The translations under genes were made by a program, and so were the position numbers. From positions 1 through 22,947 of the forward strand of contig JAHLKH010000296.1 of assembly GCA_025526915.1 (NCBI GenBank): a stretch of 22,947 nucleotides of DNA. Direction: 5' to 3'. Shown piece after piece: positions 22,101 through 22,947 of this stretch. The notes below the pieces were generated by a model. The model made no database searches. It was not told where the DNA came from and worked only from the letters and a program-made list of their open reading frames with translations. This stretch comes from Entophlyctis helioformis (taxonomy: Eukaryota; Chytridiomycota; Chytridiomycetes; Chytridiales; Chytriomycetaceae). How positions within the stretch are numbered: the stretch's first letter is position 1; each line of letters begins with the position of its first letter.

Positions 22101-22947
22101 TTCCGATGAACGTCAACGGCAAGGTGAGCAAGCGATGGAAGCGGTGTCATTTGAGTGATGATGACGAGGAAGATGACGCTGACACATGACATTGATGATG
22201 GCGGTTTGGGAATGAACGGCAGGCGGACAAGAAAGGCACTCGCCGCCATGGACGTTGTGATTGTCGTCGAGAGCCTGTCGAGCGATGCCGAGATGCGCAT
22301 GGCAGCCGTGTGGGCCGATGTGCTTGGTGTGCCGGTTCGAGTCGATTGGCCGCAACACGTCGTTTCTTTGGCACTTGGTGGCGACTCGATCTCAGCCATC
22401 AAGACGGCGACCGCCTGCCAGCGTGCGGGTCTGCCGATCACCGGTGCCGCAGCTGTTCAAGACACAGACGCTGTCACGCTCAGCCGCACTCGCCGACAAG
22501 GCAGCCTCGCTTGGCGACTCTGGCTCAGACGCACGCAAGTGTGGCCGGCTGCCACTCTCTCTCAGGACACGCTCGATGAGATTGCTGCGACTGGACCGAC
22601 CGACTCGGACTGGATGCATCGACCATGGACGCATTCCCTGCCACGCCACTGCAGTCTGGCATGGTTGCAGCCACGATCCAGGATGCATCGGCGTATATCA
22701 ACCAGGTGCCACTGCAAGCTACACAGGCGATCGATGTGGCTGCGCTCGAGGCGGCGTTCCCGCACACTCGTGCAGCACCACGCCATCCTGCGCACGTCGT
22801 TTGTGCCGACATCGACGGGTGGCATTGTGCAGGTTGTGCGGCCGCAGATCGACGAGCGTGATGTTGCACTCGAGCGTGTCGCTCTCACAGCCGACAATGA
22901 GCATTGCCGCGTTCCTCGACCAAGACAAGACTCGTGGCTTTGCCGTC
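1..22947 (+). CDS. Multimodular nonribosomal peptide synthetase, partial at both ends, with introns and many frameshifts
   Basis: This is one continuous NRPS gene. Seven adenylation domains activate amino acids as AMP esters, seven carrier (T) domains hold them on phosphopantetheine, condensation domains form the peptide bonds, and one epimerisation domain makes a D-residue. Core motifs are visible in every complete module: SGSTG-PKG (A3), YGP-E (A5), K/D-TGD (A7), GYRIEL-EV (A8), NGK (A10), LGGDSI (T) and HHxxxDG (C). Eight GT-AG introns must be removed to read through, so the gene is eukaryotic. The frame is broken in nearly every module, but the conserved protein continues in another frame each time. 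No thioesterase, terminal C or reductase domain is present, so the gene extends beyond 22947; it also begins before base 1. The product is unknown. It could be a pseudogene, but the indel pattern favours sequencing error. Confidence 0.95.
1222..1452 (+). other. NRPS carrier (T/PCP) domain T1
   Basis: Carries the residue activated by A1 on a phosphopantetheine arm. The motif FFALGGDSI is intact, and the modified serine codon is at 1336-1338. The domain follows A10 of A1 by about 30 nt, with the linker AAMDVVIVV shared with most other modules. It is in one open frame with the start of C2 (1054 to about 2168), one of the longer unbroken stretches in the window. Confidence 0.95.
1579..2935 (+). 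other. NRPS condensation domain C2
   Basis: Joins the T1-bound donor to the amino acid on T2. It begins at DAFPATPLQSGM. The catalytic motif HHTLYDG is at 1972-1992, with the second His codon at 1975. The domain continues through FWREYLAG to VAGADR, is interrupted by an 84-nt intron (2393-2476), and resumes with GAMINTVPCRV, the usual C5-type motif. Single-base losses relative to C5 occur near 2168, 2552, 2648 and 2770. Its first half matches C7 and C8 (QDASAYINQV) rather than C4 and C5 (QNASAYINQL). The C-A linker follows, ending in LLDAHSFGPLVDLPYEAV. Confidence 0.95.
2393..2476 (+). other. Spliceosomal intron in C2, phase 2
   Basis: The donor is GTAAGT and the acceptor CTGCAG, length 84 nt. 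A branch-like CTGAC lies shortly before the acceptor. Splicing joins CG|C to give Arg, producing GADR-IVGAMINT, as in the matching exon join of C5. The sequence is nearly the same as the introns at 5645 and 12203. Confidence 0.9.
3000..4446 (+). other. NRPS adenylation domain A2
   Basis: The second amino-acid-activating domain. It starts at LPYEAVHHGFEA and holds A2 (LKTGATIVPLDS), A3 (YTSGSTGNPKG, about 3496), the pocket helix FDGCQWE (about 3631), NAYGP (about 3858), TGDLGR (about 4130) and NGKTDKK (about 4425). Pocket positions 235/236/239 read D-G-W, so it differs from A1 at 239; the later pocket region reads ITVGGEA. The frame breaks near 3351, 3403, 3527, 3675, 3837, 3875, 4268 (a gain) and 4357, making this the most damaged A domain before A7. 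Outside the pocket segment the DNA is almost the same as A1, A3, A5 and A6. Confidence 0.93.
4480..4710 (+). other. NRPS carrier (T/PCP) domain T2
   Basis: Carrier for the residue chosen by A2. FFALGGDSI is intact, with the phosphopantetheine serine codon at 4593-4595. It shares its frame with the end of A2 from about 4377. The serine lies 3257 nt after the T1 serine, which sets the module repeat length. Three single-base losses at about 4768-4815, in the linker to C3, add up to three and restore the frame. Confidence 0.95.
4833..6190 (+). other. NRPS condensation domain C3
   Basis: Forms the bond between residues 2 and 3 of the window. It starts at DAFPATPLQSGM, with HHTLYDG at 5225-5245. 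An 84-nt intron (5645-5728) lies at the same place as in C2. One-base losses are seen near 4911 (GG to G), 5527, 5643 (CC to C, just before the donor) and 5815. A patch at about 6042-6088 is unlike the other copies: it appears to encode CTGISLTALYDF where C2 and C5 have HSDGFTWTAKRDF, before the shared QLSHTQASSI sequence returns. The latter half is otherwise like C2 and C5. Confidence 0.94.
5645..5728 (+). other. Spliceosomal intron in C3
   Basis: Donor GTAAGT, acceptor CTGCAG, 84 nt, nearly identical to the intron at 2393. The exon base before the donor is one C short compared with the other copies (GACG instead of GACCG), so the join is out of phase as written. Confidence 0.88.
6249..7701 (+). 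other. NRPS adenylation domain A3
   Basis: The third amino-acid-activating domain. A2, A3 (YTSGSTGNPKG, about 6745), NAYGPSE (read after a frame change, about 7110), TGDLGR (about 7390), GYRIELDEV and NGKTDKK are all recognisable. Its pocket segment differs strongly from its neighbours: VTHGGMLNIVAL replaces VPHAGAINIVSN, and the pocket helix is FDMCQWE, giving D-M-W at positions 235/236/239; the next stretch reads LMITPTGLAQL. The frame breaks near 6350, 6679, 6905, between 6960 and 7140, and at 7578. The specificity differs from A1, A2, A5 and A6, but I cannot name the substrate. Confidence 0.93.
7736..7966 (+). other. NRPS carrier (T/PCP) domain T3
   Basis: Carrier for the A3 residue; FFALGGDSI is intact, with the serine codon at 7849-7851. 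One base is missing near 7800 in VLGVPVES compared with T1 and T4. From here to about 8860 the DNA closely follows T4-C5 (11031 to about 12160), sharing markers such as GCAGCCGAGTGGACC, so these two stretches look recently copied from one another. Confidence 0.94.
8092..9440 (+). other. NRPS condensation domain C4 (hybrid of two sequence types)
   Basis: Joins residues 3 and 4. The first half (HHTLYDG at 8483-8503) is nearly identical to C5. From about 8860, some 45 nt before the intron, the sequence switches to a second type found only in C7: QITSGRDIP, then after the intron IIGPLMNAMPCRVDFSSLGDG. The short stretch HTQASSILAEFDFTVGQLA (about 9345-9405) is shared by both types. Frame breaks occur near 8100, 8405, 8530, 8886 (one base gained) and 9243. 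It is a chimera by sequence, but both halves carry the expected C-domain motifs. Confidence 0.93.
8905..8984 (+). other. Spliceosomal intron in C4, phase 2, second sequence family
   Basis: Donor GTGAGT, pyrimidine-rich end, acceptor CTCGCAG, 80 nt, with CTGAC before the acceptor. It sits at the same codon as the introns of C2, C3 and C5, but its sequence is unrelated to theirs and nearly identical to the intron at 20125. Confidence 0.9.
9513..10889 (+). other. NRPS adenylation domain A4 (second A-domain type)
   Basis: Activates the fourth residue. It is a clearly different A domain from A1-A3: LVHNAIEACAALNADAVA at the start, A2 LKSGAAFVPIEAS, A3 FTSGTTGLPKG (about 9954), pocket helix FDACLQE (about 10089), SDYGPTEIT (about 10327), YDTGDIGRW (about 10580) and GYRIELEEV (about 10667). 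Pocket positions read D-A-Q-S-L-G-D-I-L-K by eye alignment, the same as A7. Core A10 is split by an intron: NGK | ADKK. The frame is open from about 9306 to 10050; bases are lost near 10052 (A of CCAGG in A7) and 10453 (two bases). The substrate is not assigned. Confidence 0.94.
10890..10985 (+). other. Spliceosomal intron at the A4-T4 junction, phase 0
   Basis: Donor GTGAGC, acceptor GACAG, 96 nt, with a GCTGAC branch-like site near 10940. It splits the A10 motif cleanly between Lys and Ala codons (NGK|ADKK). Without splicing, a stop is reached at 10920-10922. Only A4 and A7 have an intron here. Confidence 0.9.
11031..11261 (+). other. NRPS carrier (T/PCP) domain T4
   Basis: Carrier for the A4 residue. 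FFALGGDSI is intact, with the serine codon at 11145-11147. Although A4 is of a different type, T4 is nearly identical to T1-T3, so the change of sequence type stops at the intron just upstream. It lies in the longest clean exon of the repeat region (10986-12202), where the frame is unbroken through T4 and the first half of C5. Confidence 0.96.
11388..12755 (+). other. NRPS condensation domain C5 (best preserved copy)
   Basis: Joins residues 4 and 5. The frame is unbroken on both sides of the intron, so this copy serves as the reference for placing indels elsewhere. It runs from DAFPATPLQSGM through HHTLYDG (11781-11801), FWREYLAG and VAGADR to the intron (12203-12290), then GAMINTVPCRV, HSHTGLIDVQKWSG, FVFENLP and HTQASSILAEFDF. 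The first half matches C4; the second matches C2 and C3. The following C-A linker and A5 remain in the same frame to about 13440. Confidence 0.97.
12203..12290 (+). other. Spliceosomal intron in C5, phase 2
   Basis: Donor GTGAGT, acceptor CTGTAG, 88 nt. It belongs to the same sequence family as the introns at 2393 and 5645, sharing the GGCTGATGACTGACACTCGC stretch. Splicing joins CG|C (Arg) and keeps both flanking open frames. Confidence 0.93.
12820..14288 (+). other. NRPS adenylation domain A5
   Basis: Activates the fifth residue, later epimerised by E5. All cores can be read: A2, A3 (YTSGSTGNPKG, about 13319), pocket helix DGCQCE (about 13455), NEYGPTE (about 13686), TGDLGR (about 13970), GYRIELDEV and NGKTDKK. 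Pocket positions D-G-C-I match A1, and the DNA of the whole pocket segment is nearly the same as A1; position 322 is E here against A in A1. The frame breaks near 13445 (a gain), 13515, 13610-13630, 14158, 14180 and 14223. A1 and A5 therefore probably choose the same or a similar residue. Confidence 0.94.
14316..14550 (+). other. NRPS carrier (T/PCP) domain T5, hybrid, upstream of E
   Basis: Carrier for the A5 residue and substrate for E5. The first half, up to FFALGGDSISAI (serine codon 14428-14430), matches the other T domains. From 14442 the sequence changes to RLVAKAKTAG, then after a one-base loss near 14472 (TTT to TT) AVTTAQIFKLSRLSSITA, which no other module has. The join falls right after the phosphopantetheine site. 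Base losses are also seen near 14350 and 14391. Confidence 0.92.
14591..15880 (+). other. NRPS epimerisation domain E5
   Basis: Converts the carrier-bound L-residue (or peptidyl residue) to the D form. It opens with LTPIQHKFFN and NHFNQGF, typical of E domains. HHLVVDLV-WRILLDDL at 14981 onward is the E form of the His motif (HHxxxDxxSWRIL), with one base missing near 15004 at the Ser codon. EGHGRE (15398-15415), TVGWFTTVYP (about 15447) and FNYLGRF (15647-15667) are further E-specific motifs. Base losses also occur between 14600 and 14950 and near 15110 and 15723. The final part reads WMSQWSVWMQRIVAHC. It is the only E domain in the window and is followed by C6. Confidence 0.95.
16026..17390 (+). 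other. NRPS condensation domain C6, downstream of E (predicted D-donor type)
   Basis: Joins the D-residue from module 5 to residue 6. It starts at DMYPVTPLQLGFL. The motif HHSVTDG is at 16512-16532, after an intron (16392-16482). The second half is one open frame: FWTESLSQV, RAAWAMTLRHYTR, GVLINTIPVPARL, SLVDVQRWSG and FENYPTGD. It is clearly different from the other C domains in DNA and protein. It lacks the intron found in C2-C5 and C7, and has one at another site instead. Two bases appear missing near 16197-16206 (VFDKSSGLIQVVG expected). D-donor specificity is inferred from its position after E5. Confidence 0.95.
16392..16482 (+). other. Spliceosomal intron in C6, phase 1
   Basis: Donor GTGAGA, acceptor CACAG, 91 nt, with TGCTGAC at 16441-16447 as a likely branch site. 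Splicing joins G|AT (Asp) to give HSVALA-DGRVRLFWTQHH, aligning with the other C domains just before the catalytic motif. Read unspliced, a stop occurs within the first 11 nt. Confidence 0.85.
17451..18920 (+). other. NRPS adenylation domain A6
   Basis: Activates the sixth residue. It is the cleanest A domain: the frame runs unbroken from the C6 intron to 18715. LPYEAVHHGFEA, A2, A3 (YTSGSTGNPKG, about 17949), pocket helix FDACQRE (about 18084), NFYGPTEIT (about 18321), TGDLGR (about 18606), GYRIELDEV (about 18682) and NGKTDKK (about 18900) are all present. Pocket positions read D-A-R-I-T-S-F-L-I-K by eye alignment, unlike any other module here; outside the pocket segment it matches A1, A2, A3 and A5. 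Bases are lost near 18716 and 18827, and gained near 18865 and 18878. The substrate is not assigned. Confidence 0.96.
18954..19184 (+). other. NRPS carrier (T/PCP) domain T6
   Basis: Carrier for the A6 residue. FFALGGDSI is intact, with the serine codon at 19068-19070. It is of the common repeat type, in one frame with the end of A6 and the first half of C7 (about 18880 to 19682). The linker after it reads ADTAVSSGDSGSDSTQV, slightly diverged from the other modules. Confidence 0.96.
19311..20660 (+). other. NRPS condensation domain C7 (hybrid of two sequence types)
   Basis: Joins residues 6 and 7. The first half resembles C2 (QDASAYINQV, DVAALEAAF), with HHTLYDG at 19703-19723. From about 20081 it switches to the second type shared only with C4 (QITSGRDIP; after the intron IIGPLMNAMPCRV). 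Thus C4 and C7 share the same second half behind different first halves. One base is lost near 19682 (CCC to CC); gains appear near 20366, 20570, 20583 and 20664. Confidence 0.94.
20125..20204 (+). other. Spliceosomal intron in C7, phase 2, second sequence family
   Basis: Donor GTGAGT, acceptor CTCGCAG, 80 nt, nearly identical to the intron at 8905. Splicing joins CG|T (Arg) and continues IIGPLMNAMPCRV. Confidence 0.9.
20737..22123 (+). other. NRPS adenylation domain A7 (second A-domain type)
   Basis: Activates the seventh residue; nearly identical to A4. FTSGTTGLPKG (about 21180), pocket helix FDACLQE (about 21315), SDYGPTEIT (about 21555), YDTGDIGRW (about 21812) and the A8 region (KDYRIELEEV here, where A4 has KGYRIELEEV) are visible; core A10 is split NGK|ADKK by an intron. 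Pocket positions are D-A-Q-S-L-G-D-I-L-K as in A4, so the same substrate is expected. The frame is broken many times, mostly by gained bases (for example near 20750, 20868, 21005, 21402, 21650, 21996 and 22060) with a few losses (near 20790 and 21436). The A8 Gly to Asp change at about 21896 may be an error or a real substitution. Confidence 0.93.
22124..22222 (+). other. Spliceosomal intron at the A7-T7 junction
   Basis: Donor GTGAGC, acceptor GGCAG, 99 nt. It matches the intron at 10890 with a few extra bases and small changes. The join gives NGK|ADKK, followed by one gained A (GAAAGG for GAAGG). Confidence 0.88.
22269..22505 (+). other. NRPS carrier (T/PCP) domain T7
   Basis: Carrier for the A7 residue. 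The GGDSISAI motif can be read, with the serine codon at 22386-22388. Extra bases near 22335 (GGTTCG), 22364 (TTTCTTT), 22370 (TTGG) and 22441 (ACCGG) disrupt the frame around it compared with T6. Confidence 0.9.
22628..22947 (+). other. NRPS condensation domain C8 (3' truncated)
   Basis: Start of the next condensation domain, DAFPATPLQSGM then QDASAYINQV, like C2 and C7. The window ends before the HHxxxDG motif. Its presence shows that at least one more module, or a terminal C-like domain, follows. Frame breaks near 22585 and 22533 (losses, in the linker), 22760 (gain) and 22896. Confidence 0.92.

Larger units (their letters stand above)
20081..22222 (+). repeat. Cassette copy b: C-terminal half of C7 plus A7, intron to intron
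   Basis: Second copy of the 2.1 kb cassette at 8860-10985, including both introns. It ends at the acceptor of the A7-T7 intron. Differences from copy a are scattered substitutions plus many one-base gains in this copy. Confidence 0.88.

Noticed and set aside
1..22947. Many separate short genes, one per open stretch, instead of one gene
   Set aside because: Open stretches start and stop at indels or introns inside conserved domains, and the next domain piece continues in another frame with no intergenic sequence, promoter or start signal.
1..22947. Bacterial NRPS operon
   Set aside because: Eight GT-AG introns with consistent phases and recurring positions interrupt the domains; no ribosome binding sites or intergenic spacers are seen.
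1..22947. CRISPR-like or transposon-like explanation for the repeats
   Set aside because: Repeat units are coding NRPS modules of about 3.3 kb; no terminal inverted repeats, transposase or short spaced repeats were found.
1..22947. Assignment of named amino acids to the A domains
   Set aside because: Pocket positions were read by eye across frameshifts, and none gives a code I can match securely; naming substrates would be guesswork.

Overview
The whole window lies inside one very large plus-strand gene for a nonribosomal peptide synthetase (NRPS). Both ends are open: base 1 falls inside an adenylation domain and base 22947 inside a condensation domain. No start codon, promoter, polyA region, thioesterase or terminal domain is visible. 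The order of domains is A1(partial)-T1-C2-A2-T2-C3-A3-T3-C4-A4-T4-C5-A5-T5-E5-C6-A6-T6-C7-A7-T7-C8(partial). This is enough to select seven amino acids, the fifth of them epimerised.

The host is a eukaryote. Eight short GT-AG introns (80-99 nt) interrupt the coding sequence, and removing each one joins conserved domain sequence in a consistent phase. Multimodular C-A-T synthetases with internal E domains and small introns suggest a fungus, perhaps an early-diverging one, but the lineage cannot be fixed from this sequence. GC content and codon use look uniform throughout.

The layout is a mosaic. From 1 to about 14440, and again from 17412 to the end, the gene is built of tandem modules of about 3.26-3.32 kb that are nearly identical at the DNA level. 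Three kinds of difference interrupt this. (1) A 2.1 kb cassette (second half of C plus A) in modules 4 and 7 is unlike the other modules but nearly identical between the two copies; it is bounded by introns. (2) A single-copy block, 14442-17411, holds the end of T5, E5 and C6. (3) Inside the otherwise matching A domains, only the A3-A5 pocket segment differs among A1/A5, A2, A3 and A6.

The reading frame is broken by dozens of small indels. Comparing copies shows that most are one-base changes in 2-3 base homopolymer runs: mainly losses up to about 18.7 kb and mainly gains after about 20.3 kb. Together with intact catalytic motifs and splice sites, this looks more like uncorrected sequencing error than decay, though a pseudogene cannot be excluded. 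All sequence is accounted for by exons and introns of this gene; no gene-free stretch exceeds 300 bases, and no RNA gene, mobile element or CRISPR array was seen.
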